Below, piece by piece: positions 1 to 8,635 of a DNA stretch of 64,000 bases (position 1 is its first letter; the number at the start of each line of letters is the position of its first letter). Below the pieces are notes generated by a model that was not told where the DNA came from, did no database searches, and saw only the letters and a list, made by a program, of their open reading frames with translations. The stretch covers positions 62,001-126,000 of the forward strand of contig JAXLQL010000016.1 in assembly GCA_046331625.1 (NCBI GenBank), in the 5' to 3' direction. The DNA is from JAXLQL01 sp046331625 (GTDB taxonomy: Bacteria > Acidobacteriota > Terriglobia > Bryobacterales > Bryobacteraceae). Both the position numbers and the translations under genes were made by a program.

Positions 1-470
1 TGTCTGCTGACGGGGAGTTGATCGTCATGCCACTTACGCACCCGGTGACGGGGATGCGGAATAGCAGGATAACGCACCAGTTGGAAGGCCGGTCGGAACA
101 GGACGGACGCGGATCCGCTTTCGATTGGTCGACAGGGTTCGTGCTACCAAACGGCGCCCGGCGATCTCCGGACGCCTCCTGGATCCGCAATGAAAAGATC
201 GATGCTCTGGATGCCCCGAGCTTCGAGGGGTACTGGCGGTTCTGCCCTGACTTCGTGATCGAGTTGAAATCCCAGACGGACCGCCCACGGACCTTGCGCG
301 CCAAGATGACCGAGTGGATCGCCAACGGCGCGCAACTCGGATGGCTCATCGATCCCGAGACCATCGAAATCTACAGGCCCGGCTCGGACCCCGAGATCGT
401 CACCGGCGTGGAAAAGATCGAAGGGACGGGTCCGGTGGAAGGCTTTGTGCTGGACCTGCGTCGCGGCTAG
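1..470 (+). CDS. Uma2 family endonuclease-like protein, 5' end cut by window edge
   Basis: The reading frame is open from the first bases, so the start lies outside the window. The visible 156 residues match the C-terminal two thirds of Uma2 (DUF820) proteins, which have a PD-(D/E)XK nuclease fold. Visible motifs are SPDASW (metal-binding Asp) and DFVIELKS (E-x-K catalytic pair), followed by EWIANGAQLGWLIDP, which closes the fold. The family is abundant in cyanobacteria and Acidobacteriota and its biological role is unsettled. The protein is a close paralogue of the convergent gene at 518-1126: both have PNGARRSPDASW, GWLIDPET and GPVEGFVLDL. Only 47 bp separate the two stops. Family confidence is high; nuclease activity is inferred. 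Confidence 0.9.
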   Translation, partial: SADGELIVMPLTHPVTGMRNSRITHQLEGRSEQDGRGSAFDWSTGFVLPNGARRSPDASWIRNEKIDALDAPSFEGYWRFCPDFVIELKSQTDRPRTLRAKMTEWIANGAQLGWLIDPETIEIYRPGSDPEIVTGVEKIEGTGPVEGFVLDLRRG

Positions 471-517
471 GATCCGCGGCCGCGTTCACGACAAGCGACT
501 GCGCCTTCGGTGTAGAG

Positions 518-1126
518 CTACTCGATCTCCCACACTGGACCCAGATCGAGTACGAATCCTTCCACCGGACCTTCGCCGTCGAGACGCTCGAGGTTCGTGG
601 CCATCTGCGGCAGTTGGCCCGGCCGATAGACGGTGACCGAGTGCGTCTCGGGATCGATCAGCCAGCCGAGCTTGACCCCATTCTCGATCCACTCTTCCAT
701 CTTCTCGCGGACCTTCTTCAAGCGGTCCGAAGGCGACTTCAGTTCCACGACGAAGTCCGGGGCGAGAACGGGAAATTGAGTGCCCGGCTGCTTGGCGGCC
801 CGCTTGCGGTCCGAATCTACCCACGATGCGTCTGGCGAACGGCGGGCGCCATTCGGCAGGAGGAAGCTCGTGCTGGAGTCGTACACTCGCCCGCGCCCAT
901 TGGCTCTTGCCCAAATCGTGAGTTGTGTGATGATCTCACTGTTGCGATCTCCCGTCGCCATTGACGTCCCTGGCATAATCAGCAACTCTCCGTCTGCGGT
1001 GTACTCGAGTTGAAAGTCGGGAAAACGTTCGCCCCATTCAATGAACTCCTGTTCGGTCAGCCCAGGTAGGAACAGGGTCATTGGCGCATATGTGGCGACC
1101 TGCTCGTATTGAAGGGCAACGGCCAT
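518..1126 (-). CDS. Uma2 family endonuclease-like protein
   Basis: This 202-residue protein is full length for the Uma2/DUF820 family (usually 180-220 aa). The N-terminal half has the usual LTEQEFIEW helix and the ADGELLIMPGTS segment. The nuclease core shows SPDASW near residue 100 and DFVVELKS near residue 125, the D and E-x-K residues expected of a PD-(D/E)XK site. The ATG at 1126 is chosen because the protein then begins where family members begin; the frame stays open upstream to 1747, but that stretch is antisense shadow inside the protease gene. It is convergent with its truncated paralogue to the left. The S41 protease gene ends 62 bp upstream, with two hairpins in the gap. Confidence 0.9.
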   Translation of the reverse strand: MAVALQYEQVATYAPMTLFLPGLTEQEFIEWGERFPDFQLEYTADGELLIMPGTSMATGDRNSEIITQLTIWARANGRGRVYDSSTSFLLPNGARRSPDASWVDSDRKRAAKQPGTQFPVLAPDFVVELKSPSDRLKKVREKMEEWIENGVKLGWLIDPETHSVTVYRPGQLPQMATNLERLDGEGPVEGFVLDLGPVWEIE

Positions 1127-1152
1127 CGGCTTTATCTTAGCAGTGCTAGTCT

Positions 1153-1185
1153 GGGACCGAAGGTCCCGTAGAGGACCACAGGTCC
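1153..1185. repeat. Two back-to-back GGACC hairpins between genes
   Basis: GGGACC-GAA-GGTCCC (1153-1167) is followed at once by GGACC-ACA-GGTCC (1173-1185). Both are perfect short stems with 3-nt loops built on the same GGACC core. They sit between the S41 protease stop and the Uma2 start on the minus strand. There is no T-tract, so a classical intrinsic terminator is not supported. A REP-like intergenic element or RNA-stability hairpin is more likely. A related stem occurs at 22969-22985. Confidence 0.45.
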
Positions 1186-1188
1186 GCC

Positions 1189-2898
1189 CTACCGCCTCCT
1201 CGCAATCTCCTCCGAAATCACCCGCACCACCTCCGCCGCGAACGGCCGATTCCCGTTCATCAGATTCTCCCGCGTCATGATGTCCAGCCGAATATCCGGC
1301 CGCACGCCGATGTTCTCTACATACGGCGCCGTCGGCAGATCCTCCGTCACCACCGGATTCTTGCGATTCATCAGGCTCTGCGTGATCCGCGCCTGGCCCT
1401 CCGAGTACGCACCCGCCGAGTCGGCCACCACATTTCCCCCCGCACCGTTGCTGCGCATTCCCACGATCGGCCCGCGCGCGTTGTCCTGAATGATCGCCGG
1501 AAGCATATCGCCGCCCGATGCCGAGAACTCGTCGGCCAGCACGATGAGCGGCTTCGCATAGGCAAACGGCAGCGGCGCGATATCGAGCGAGGGATTGCCT
1601 CCCAACGGAAGCGGTCCGGTGCGCCCCCGCTTCTCGCGGTTCGCTTCGTCCACCGCCCTGCCATAGGACTCGAACAACGCAATGATCCAATCGGGCGCGT
1701 TCTGCGCGCGCAGCGATTGCACCGCCTGCTGCAACTGCAGCAGCCAAGTCTGCGTGGCCCGCAATTCGAACCCGAGCGTACGGAACGGATAGTTGATCAG
1801 CATCTGGCAGAGCGTCTCCACATAAGAAACGCTGCCGCCTGGATTGCGCATCACGTCGACGATCAGGCCGTCGGTATTCTGGCTGAAGAAGACGATCTCG
1901 GTGGCGAACTCCTGGTACGCCGCATTCGTGCCCGCCTGGCTCCCGTCGAGCGGCGTCATGCGTGGGATCCGGATGTATCCGATGTTCCGCCCTTCAGCGG
2001 TAGTGAACGTGCCCGAGTAGAAATTGTCGGTAGCCCGCGTACCCTGGCGCTGCCGAAACCCAGTAGGCAGCGTGAACAAGGGATTGCGCTGGCCACTGCC
2101 GATCACTGCCTGTGGAGGCACGGACACGTCGCCCATCGCGAGCAACGGCCGCATGTAAGCGGGCCAGTCTGAGAAATCCTGACCTGGGCTCGAAGCCTGG
2201 AACGCAACCCGCACTATGCGAGTCTTCGGATCGATCACCGGACCCACCGCCGTCAGCGGCGTCCCCGTCTTTGACCACGGAATCGAGTACGACTCGAGAT
2301 CCCCGCTGGCCCGCCGAATCACGACCATCGCCGCATCTCCCACCTCATGCGCGCGCGGAAGAAGCGCCTGCTGTCGGGTCCCGAGCCATGCTGCCACCGC
2401 GCGCCGGCGCGCTCCTGGCTGGGCGTTGTTATTGAACTTCGATAGCTCCTCGATGATCTGATCGGCCGGCTTGCCGTCGATCGACACCACCTCGTCGCCG
2501 ATGCCGAACGGATAGCGCGCCGCGGGCAACAGCGTGCGGTCCATCACGTCGATCACCGGTTTGCCGTCATAGATGTCGCACGAGAAGCCGAGCCGGGCAA
2601 TGAACAGGCTGGGAAGGGTGAATAGATCATGCGAGTCGTGGAGACTGGCCACGTACTCCACCAACACTTCGTAGTAGCTGATGTCGTCGGTAGTGCGCCC
2701 GATCCGGTCGAGCCACGGCTTGATGTCGAGCAGGTCATACCCGAAGGCGTCGCGCTTCCATTCATAGGGACCATACTGCTTGGCATAGAGCGCCACCAGC
2801 GAGCGGAAGTCGTCCACCTTCTGCTGCGGGCTCAGTTGTGCGAACGCCGCAGTGGAAGAAAGGCATGCGGTGAGTGTGACGAGGAGTAGGTTACGCAT
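1189..2898 (-). CDS. S41 family (tail-specific/C-terminal processing) peptidase, secreted
   Basis: This 569-residue exported serine protease starts at the ATG at 2898, chosen because it opens a clean signal peptide (MRNLLLVTLTACLSSTAAFA). The frame is open a further 29 codons upstream but without signal character. A PDZ-like segment (IGDEVVSIDGKPA) precedes a C-terminal S41 core in which EFSASGGDMLP carries the predicted catalytic Ser, with NPGGSVSYVE upstream in the same fold. S41 enzymes degrade or trim periplasmic proteins. The frame-internal spacing suits a bacterial CtpA-like protein without the lid repeats of Tricorn. It is transcribed away from the DinB-like gene start by about 50 bp, so the two may be cotranscribed. 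The substrate is unknown. Confidence 0.88.
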   Translation of the reverse strand: MRNLLLVTLTACLSSTAAFAQLSPQQKVDDFRSLVALYAKQYGPYEWKRDAFGYDLLDIKPWLDRIGRTTDDISYYEVLVEYVASLHDSHDLFTLPSLFIARLGFSCDIYDGKPVIDVMDRTLLPAARYPFGIGDEVVSIDGKPADQIIEELSKFNNNAQPGARRRAVAAWLGTRQQALLPRAHEVGDAAMVVIRRASGDLESYSIPWSKTGTPLTAVGPVIDPKTRIVRVAFQASSPGQDFSDWPAYMRPLLAMGDVSVPPQAVIGSGQRNPLFTLPTGFRQRQGTRATDNFYSGTFTTAEGRNIGYIRIPRMTPLDGSQAGTNAAYQEFATEIVFFSQNTDGLIVDVMRNPGGSVSYVETLCQMLINYPFRTLGFELRATQTWLLQLQQAVQSLRAQNAPDWIIALFESYGRAVDEANREKRGRTGPLPLGGNPSLDIAPLPFAYAKPLIVLADEFSASGGDMLPAIIQDNARGPIVGMRSNGAGGNVVADSAGAYSEGQARITQSLMNRKNPVVTEDLPTAPYVENIGVRPDIRLDIMTRENLMNGNRPFAAEVVRVISEEIARRR

Positions 2899-2947
2899 GG
2901 GTTTTGAGTTCTGACGATGCTTGCAGCCGAAAGGTTCCGAAGGAAGT

Positions 2948-3502
2948 CTACGCGCTCGGTTCGAACGCCCAAACCGGAGGCGCAATGTCTTTCAGCCGCA
3001 GGTAGCAGATCACCTGTCCGCGATGGTGCGCCGTATGCATGTAAGCGCGCATGAACAGGTCCGTGCCGCTGTGCGGCTTGATGCGAGCGTTGATCTTGAG
3101 GTCGCGTCGCGCCATATCGCGCTCGGAGAGCTTCTTGAGCACCGCTTCCACATAATCGAAGGTCGCCTTTACGTACTCCCGGACCGCGGCCTTGCTCGTC
3201 TCCTCGGTAGGTTTTGGCGGCTCGATCAGCCCGAAAGCGGCCATGTAGGCGACATTGGCCCGTCCCAAATGGACCATCTGCTCGCCGAACGTGCGCTGGA
3301 TTGGGGTCGGCTTGAAGCTGAACCCGTCGGCTGGCATTGCTTCGATCACGGCCAGCGTGTAGTCCGCGGTGACCTTCCAGTGAAGGAGGAAGCCGTCGCG
3401 CCACGAGCGCGCAAACGGGTCCGCCCACTCGGTTTGGGCAGGGGACTGAGCCGCCGTTCCTGCTCCGGCGGCCACGGCGAAAAGGGCTTGTCTTCGTTTC
3501 AT
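2948..3502 (-). CDS. DinB-like superfamily protein with twin-arginine-type signal
   Basis: The gene encodes 184 residues from the ATG chosen for MKRRQALFAVAAGAGTAAQ, a short twin-Arg-like export signal; a GTG two codons upstream is also possible. The mature part is a four-helix protein with RTFGEQMVHLGRANVAYM and a C-terminal YMHTAHHRGQVICYLRL. The H..HHRGQ arrangement is the hallmark metal-binding signature of DinB/YfiT-like proteins, usually a three-His site. DinB proteins are often metal-dependent thiol-transferase-like enzymes, but exported Acidobacteriota members have no assigned substrate. It shares its strand with the S41 protease downstream and is divergent from the polysaccharide operon. 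The family is well supported; its function is not known. Confidence 0.85.
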   Translation of the reverse strand: MKRRQALFAVAAGAGTAAQSPAQTEWADPFARSWRDGFLLHWKVTADYTLAVIEAMPADGFSFKPTPIQRTFGEQMVHLGRANVAYMAAFGLIEPPKPTEETSKAAVREYVKATFDYVEAVLKKLSERDMARRDLKINARIKPHSGTDLFMRAYMHTAHHRGQVICYLRLKDIAPPVWAFEPSA

Positions 3503-3639
3503 GGGCACTCATCCTATCACAGCCCTACCCTTCGCAACTTTACAGATTGCTTACATCCGGTGCGCCAGCGCTCTGATACAATGACATTTCGCGGAGGAGT
3601 ACCGGCCGTCCCAGTATCCTCTGCGTCTAGCTGCTTGAA

Positions 3640-4728
3640 ATGACGAGACTAAAAGTGAGTTGTGTCGTCGGAGCACGGCCCAACTTCATCAAGGTTGCGC
3701 CGCTCATGGCCGAGTTGGGGCGGAGACCCCGATGGCAGGCGCAACTGATCCATACAGGCCAGCACTACTCGCCGGAGATGTCGGACCAGTTTTTTTCCGA
3801 CCTCGAGATTCCCCGGCCGGATGTCCATTTGGGTGTGGGAGGGGGATCGCAGACCAAGCAGACGGCCGAGATCCTGGTCGGCCTCGAACCCGTCTTTTCC
3901 GAGTTTCGCCCCGATGTTCTCGTCGTGGTGGGCGACGTCACTTCCACCGTGGCCGCGGCTTTGGTCGCGGTGCGGTTGGGGATCAAGGTGGCGCACGTCG
4001 AATCCGGGCTTCGCAGCTTCGATCGCTCGATGCCCGAGGAGATCAATCGCATCCTGACCGACTCGATCTCGGACTACCTGTTCACCACCGAACCGGGCGC
4101 CGAGAAGAACCTCCGCAATGAGGGCGTGCCGGCGGACCGCATTTTCTTCGTGGGGAACGTGATGATCGACACACTGCTCAAGTTTCGGAGCAAAGCGGCT
4201 GCCTCGCCGGTCCTCGAGAAGCTTGGACTCGAGCCGAAGCGGTACGTGGTGGCGACGCTGCATCGCCCCGCCAACGTGGACGACCCGCAACGGCTGCCCG
4301 CCTTGATCGAGGTCTTGCGGGAAATCGGCAAGAAGATGCAAGTGGTGTTTCCCATACACCCGCGCACGCAGAAGCGGGTAGACGAAATGGGGCTCTCCAC
4401 GGAAGGGGTAGTCCTCTGCCCCCCGCAGGGCTACCTCGATTTCCTCCGTTTGACCAGCGAAGCCCGCCTGGTGATCACCGATTCGGGCGGAATCCAGGAA
4501 GAAACAACAATTTTGCAGGTTCCGTGTTTAACAGTGAGAGAAAATACCGAGCGTCCAGTCACTATATCAGAGGGGACCAATCTTTTGGTTGGAATCAGCC
4601 CCCAGGCGATTCTGGATGCCGCAAGACGTACTTTTGAAATGCCTATGCCGGCAGGACGGGTGCCGGCGCTGTGGGATGGTCGCGCCAGTGAACGAATCTT
4701 CGACACACTCGAAGGGAGACTGGGCTAG
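3640..4728 (+). CDS. wecB: UDP-N-acetylglucosamine 2-epimerase (non-hydrolysing)
   Basis: The 362 residues match the usual length of non-hydrolysing UDP-GlcNAc 2-epimerases, which convert UDP-GlcNAc to UDP-ManNAc in the cytoplasm for surface polysaccharides. Diagnostic motifs are GARPNFIK (residues 10-17), HTGQHY (38-43), the substrate loop HVESGLRSFDRSMPEEINR near 118-136, and DSGGIQEE near 280. The catalytic Asp and Glu residues of the family are inside these motifs. No strong ribosome site precedes the ATG. A TACAAT hexamer at 3577-3582 could be a -10 box but has no good -35 partner. The gene heads a three-gene cluster: the glycosyltransferase start lies 22 bp after its stop and the nucleotide-sugar epimerase follows 3 bp later. 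Confidence 0.95.
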   Translation: MTRLKVSCVVGARPNFIKVAPLMAELGRRPRWQAQLIHTGQHYSPEMSDQFFSDLEIPRPDVHLGVGGGSQTKQTAEILVGLEPVFSEFRPDVLVVVGDVTSTVAAALVAVRLGIKVAHVESGLRSFDRSMPEEINRILTDSISDYLFTTEPGAEKNLRNEGVPADRIFFVGNVMIDTLLKFRSKAAASPVLEKLGLEPKRYVVATLHRPANVDDPQRLPALIEVLREIGKKMQVVFPIHPRTQKRVDEMGLSTEGVVLCPPQGYLDFLRLTSEARLVITDSGGIQEETTILQVPCLTVRENTERPVTISEGTNLLVGISPQAILDAARRTFEMPMPAGRVPALWDGRASERIFDTLEGRLG

Positions 4729-4750
4729 CAGCCAACTGCTCGCTGAGGAG

Positions 4751-5968
4751 ATGGCACAGAATGGCCGGCTCAAGGTCTTGACCTTGAGCTGGGTGTTTCC
4801 CAATCCGAACGAACGCGATCTCGGCCTGTTCGTACAACGCCGCATGGCGGAAGTGGGCAGGATGGCCGACGTGCGCGTGATCGCGCCCGTGGCGGTGCTC
4901 GAGTACGGCAACCCGAACCGCAAGTTCGCCAAGCTAACCGGCATTCCCGAGAAGCGGATCGATGGTCCGCTCGAGATCTGGCATCCGCGCTGGCTTTATC
5001 CGCCGATGGGCGGAGGCTGGAATGCGGTGGCTTTGTTTTTGCAGGTCTGGCGCACAGCCGCGCGGATCCGCCGGGAATTCGAGTTCGACGTGATCGATGC
5101 CCACTTCGGGCACCCTGAGGGAGTGGCGGCTGCCTTACTCGCTTGGGCCACCGGCAAACCTTTCGCGGTCACCCTGCGCGGCATCGAACCCGAACACGCC
5201 GTGCATCCGTTCCGGCGATTTCTGCTGCGTTGGAGCTTCCGGCGCGCCTCGGCCGTGATCTCCGTTTCGGCCCGCCTGCGCGACTTTGCGCTCTCGCTCG
5301 GCGCCGATCCCGACACGGCCTTCACCGTACCGAACGGAATCGATTCCAGCCTGTTCCGGCCCGAGAACCGCGAGGCTGTACGCCGCGAGTTCGACATCCA
5401 GCCCGGCGAAAAGATCATCCTGACGGCAGGCCATCTCCTCGAAAACAAAGGGCATCATCGCGTAGCCGAAGTCTTGGCCAAGCTTCGCCATCGCGGACTC
5501 GCGGTCCGCCAGTTCATCGCGGGCGGCCCAGGCCGAGGCGGCGTGTACCAGCCGGAACTCGAACGGCTGATCGAGAGCTATGGCGTGAAAGATCAGGTCC
5601 GGATGCTCGGCGCGGTGGCGCCGGACAAGCTGGCCAAGTTGATGGTGGCGGCAGATGTGTTCTGCCTGGCGAGCCGTGCGGAAGGCTGGCCGAACGTGGT
5701 GCATGAGGCGATGGCGAGTGGCACCCCAGTTGTGGCAACCAACGTGGGTGCGATTCCCGAGATGATTCCGTCTGAGATGTTCGGCTACATAGTGCCTTTC
5801 GGTCAGCCGCGCATGCTCGAAGAAGCGCTGTGGCGGGCGCTGACGCAAGACTGGGACCGGAAGATGATCGCGGCTTGGGGGCAGGCGCGGTCGTGGGAAA
5901 AGGTGGCAGCCGAGGTGGTGGAGATCCTGGAGCGGGCCGCCGGAAAGCACTCGGAGAGAATCGAGTGA
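4751..5968 (+). CDS. Glycosyltransferase family 4 (GT-B fold)
   Basis: This is a roughly 405-residue retaining GT-B glycosyltransferase that probably adds a sugar to a lipid-linked polysaccharide intermediate at the inner membrane. The N-terminal domain begins LKVLTLSWVFPNPNERDLG and contains DVIDAHFGHPEG and TLRGIEPE. The C-terminal nucleotide-binding domain has AGHLLENKGHH, then SRAEGWPNVVHEAMASGTPVV, which holds the donor-binding E-x7-E motif. The ATG at 4751 sits directly after GAGGAG, with unusually short spacing; the frame is open upstream inside the 2-epimerase gene but that part reads as shadow. The TGA is 3 bp before the next gene, so translation is probably coupled. Donor and acceptor cannot be read from sequence. 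Confidence 0.9.
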   Translation: MAQNGRLKVLTLSWVFPNPNERDLGLFVQRRMAEVGRMADVRVIAPVAVLEYGNPNRKFAKLTGIPEKRIDGPLEIWHPRWLYPPMGGGWNAVALFLQVWRTAARIRREFEFDVIDAHFGHPEGVAAALLAWATGKPFAVTLRGIEPEHAVHPFRRFLLRWSFRRASAVISVSARLRDFALSLGADPDTAFTVPNGIDSSLFRPENREAVRREFDIQPGEKIILTAGHLLENKGHHRVAEVLAKLRHRGLAVRQFIAGGPGRGGVYQPELERLIESYGVKDQVRMLGAVAPDKLAKLMVAADVFCLASRAEGWPNVVHEAMASGTPVVATNVGAIPEMIPSEMFGYIVPFGQPRMLEEALWRALTQDWDRKMIAAWGQARSWEKVAAEVVEILERAAGKHSERIE

Positions 5969-5971
5969 ACA

Positions 5972-7024
5972 TTGAACGTTTTGGTGACGGGTGGCGCCGG
6001 GTTCATCGGCTCTCACCTGGCGGGGCGGCTGCTAGCCGAAAACAATAGAGTTTCCATTTTCGACGATCTCAACGACTTCTACGATCCTTCCTTCAAATCA
6101 GCAAACCTGGCGAGCCTGCGCCGCGGAGCCCAGCCCGTCTTCCACGAGGGCGACATCTGTGACTGGGCACGCATTCGCGAGGTGGTGGAGCGTGACCGGC
6201 CGGAGGTGATCGTACACCTGGCGGCGCGGGCCGGCGTGCGCCCGTCGCTCGAACAACCGCAGCTCTACGAGCGCGTCAACGTGGGTGGCACGGTGAACCT
6301 GCTCGAAGCGGCGCGTCTCTACGGCGTGCGCAAGTTCGTGTTCGCTTCATCCAGCTCGGTCTACGGAGCTTCCGACGTGACGCCGTTCCGAGAGGACTCC
6401 GGCGCGAACTTGCCTATCTCGCCCTACGCGGCCACCAAGATCGCGGGCGAGAAGCTTTGCTACACGTGGTCGCACTTGTATGGGATCGACGTAGTCTGCT
6501 TGCGATTCTTCACGGTCTACGGACCGCGCCAACGGCCGGACCTCGCGATTCGCAAGTTCACTACGATGATCGATCACGGTCAGACGATTCCGGTGTTCGG
6601 CGATGGGTCCACATCACGCGACTACACGTTTGTCGACGACATCGTGAGCGGAATTCGCGCCGCGATCGATTTGCCGTGCCGTTACGAGATCTTCAATTTG
6701 GGCAATTCGAGTCCGGTTCCGCTCACGCGGTTGATCTCGGTAATCGAGGAAGCGCTCGAGGTGAAGGCGCGTATCAAGCGGCTTCCCGATCAGCCGGGCG
6801 ACGTCCCCATCACCTACGCCGATATCTCGAAGGCGCAGCGGATGCTCGGGTACCTGCCCCATACGCCGCTCGAAGAGGGGATCCGCCGCTTTGTGGCTTG
6901 GTATCGAACAGTCCCAAACTCGCCCTCTACGAACGCATCGGTGGCCGCGGCTACATTGCTGCCCTCGTTCGAACCAAGCAACTCGTCTGGCGAGAGCAAG
7001 CCAACGGTGCCTGCCGGGACTTGA
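5972..7024 (+). CDS. NAD-dependent nucleotide-sugar epimerase/dehydratase (UDP-glucuronate 4-epimerase-like)
   Basis: This extended SDR enzyme has 350 residues. The Rossmann motif GGAGFIGS (residues 7-14) binds NAD. SSSVYG carries the catalytic Ser, and YAATK supplies the catalytic Tyr and Lys. FFTVYGPRQRPDLAI is typical of UDP-glucuronate/UDP-galacturonate 4-epimerases. A stop immediately upstream leaves TTG at 5972 as the first usable start, giving MNVLVTGGAGFIGS, so a TTG start is well supported. The last 35-40 residues are Ser/Thr/Pro-rich and look disordered, longer than usual for the family. As third gene of the cluster with UDP-GlcNAc 2-epimerase and GT4, it probably supplies a uronic acid or related sugar donor for the same glycan. 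Confidence 0.9.
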   Translation: MNVLVTGGAGFIGSHLAGRLLAENNRVSIFDDLNDFYDPSFKSANLASLRRGAQPVFHEGDICDWARIREVVERDRPEVIVHLAARAGVRPSLEQPQLYERVNVGGTVNLLEAARLYGVRKFVFASSSSVYGASDVTPFREDSGANLPISPYAATKIAGEKLCYTWSHLYGIDVVCLRFFTVYGPRQRPDLAIRKFTTMIDHGQTIPVFGDGSTSRDYTFVDDIVSGIRAAIDLPCRYEIFNLGNSSPVPLTRLISVIEEALEVKARIKRLPDQPGDVPITYADISKAQRMLGYLPHTPLEEGIRRFVAWYRTVPNSPSTNASVAAATLLPSFEPSNSSGESKPTVPAGT

Positions 7025-7154
7025 GGCCCGATCCCTCCGGCGTCGTTCGTTGCAACGTGTTCCCGGGTCCGTGCCGTCGCTCTTCCACAGCGCTGCCACC
7101 CCCGAACACGCCGCCTTCGTCCGCGACGTCGCCTCCCTCCGCCACTCTAACCAG

Positions 7155-8621
7155 TCAGATCAGCCGGGCCGCGAAGTTACTCTCTCCGCCCACGTCCGTC
7201 AATCGAAAATCCCGGCCCTGGAACGTGTAAGTCAGCTTCAGGTGATCCAGCCCGAGCAGGCTCAGCAACGTCGCATGCACATCGTGCATCGAGACTTTAT
7301 CCTGCGCTGCCCGCAGCCCGATCTCGTCCGTCGCACCGATCGCCTTTCCGCCCTTGATTCCCCCGCCGGCCATCCAGGTGGTGAAGCCGTACGGATTGTG
7401 ATCGCGCCCTCCGCGATTCCCGGTGCCGGACTCCGCCCCATCGGCAAAAGGCGTTCGTCCGAAATCGCCGCCCCACAGTATCACCGTCGAGTCGAGCAAC
7501 CCGCGCGACTTCAGATCCGCCAGCAATCCCGCGATCGGCTTGTCCACCTTACGCGCCATGTAGACGTGATTCTGATCGCACTCGTTGTGCCCGTCCCAGC
7601 CGACCTCGGCACCCTTCTTCCCGCCCGAGTACAACTGCACGAACCGGACCCCGCGCTCCACCAGCCGCCGCGCCATCAGGCACTGCGTGCCGAACTCCGC
7701 TGTCATCGGATCGTCGAGTCCGTAGAGTTTCCGCGTCGCGCCGGTCTCCTTGGCCAGATCTGCCACCTCGGGCACGGACATCTGCATCTTGAACGCCAAC
7801 TCGTAAGAAGCCATCCGCGCCGCGAGTTCGCTGTCGTCGGCCCGCGGCGAGCGGTGTTCCTCGTTGTAGTAACGGAGTAATTCGAACATCCGCTGCTGGT
7901 CCCCGGCCCCGATCGCTTCCGGCCGCTTGACATTCAAAATCGGCGGACCCTCGCTGCGCAACAGCGTCCCTTGATACGCCGCCGGCAGAAAGCCCGAGCC
8001 CCACGATGGCGAGCCCGCTTTGATTCCCCCGTCGAGCATCACCACGTACGCCGGCAGATTCTCGCTCTCGCTTCCCAGCCCGTACACCACCCACGAACCC
8101 ACGCTCGGCCGCCCCACCCGCGCCCATCCCGTGTTCATCCAGTTCTGCCCCGTCACGTGCGTGAACCCGTCGTGATAACACGACCGGATCACCGCCAGAT
8201 CATCCGCATGGGCCGCCGTCTGCTCGAACAAATCGGAAATCTCGAGCCCCGATTGCCCCCGCTTCCGGAACTTCCGCCGTGACGCCATCAGCGGCACCTT
8301 CTCGATCCGCGTGAACTGGAAGTCCACTTTCCCGAACGACGGAGGCACCGGTTGCCCGTCCAGCTTCTCGAGCAGCGGCTTGGGATCGAAGCTATCCAGA
8401 TGGCTCGGCCCACCGTGCATGAAGAGGAAGATCACGCTCTTGCCCTTGGCCGCGAAGTGAGGCTTCCGCGCCGCGAACGGATTCGACGGAGCCTTCACAG
8501 GCGCAGCCGCCGCATCGCGCTGCAACAGATACGAAGCCGCCAGCGACCCGAACCCCAGCCCCGCCTTCTCGAGAAACTCGCGCCGCGAACGCGTCTGTTC
8601 GGTCTTGGAACAAAAGCTCAT
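7155..8621 (-). CDS. DUF1501 domain protein, Tat-exported
   Basis: The gene encodes 488 residues starting at ATG 8621, with GGGAGAA about 7 nt upstream. The N-terminus SRREFLEKAGLGFGSLAASYLL is a twin-arginine signal, implying export after folding with a bound metal or cofactor. DUF1501 proteins are related to sulfatases/alkaline phosphatases: FLFMHGGPSHLDSFDPKP near the N-terminus and WGGDFGRTPFADG plus GRDHNPYGFT and HDVHATLLSLLGLDH near the C-terminus hold the expected Asp/His metal ligands. Their substrate is not established. The gene starts 14 bp after the stop of the PSCyt1/DUF1549/DUF1553 gene, the pairing typical of Planctomycetes and Acidobacteriota. A second such pair lies at 35.7-39.9 kb. 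Confidence 0.92.
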   Translation of the reverse strand: MSFCSKTEQTRSRREFLEKAGLGFGSLAASYLLQRDAAAAPVKAPSNPFAARKPHFAAKGKSVIFLFMHGGPSHLDSFDPKPLLEKLDGQPVPPSFGKVDFQFTRIEKVPLMASRRKFRKRGQSGLEISDLFEQTAAHADDLAVIRSCYHDGFTHVTGQNWMNTGWARVGRPSVGSWVVYGLGSESENLPAYVVMLDGGIKAGSPSWGSGFLPAAYQGTLLRSEGPPILNVKRPEAIGAGDQQRMFELLRYYNEEHRSPRADDSELAARMASYELAFKMQMSVPEVADLAKETGATRKLYGLDDPMTAEFGTQCLMARRLVERGVRFVQLYSGGKKGAEVGWDGHNECDQNHVYMARKVDKPIAGLLADLKSRGLLDSTVILWGGDFGRTPFADGAESGTGNRGGRDHNPYGFTTWMAGGGIKGGKAIGATDEIGLRAAQDKVSMHDVHATLLSLLGLDHLKLTYTFQGRDFRLTDVGGESNFAARLI

Positions 8622-8635
8622 GATTCTGTTCTCCC

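Noticed and set aside
3547..3582. Sigma-70 promoter upstream of the UDP-GlcNAc 2-epimerase gene (TTGCTT with TACAAT)
   Set aside because: The spacing between the two hexamers is 24 bp, outside the normal range, and no better -35 was found.
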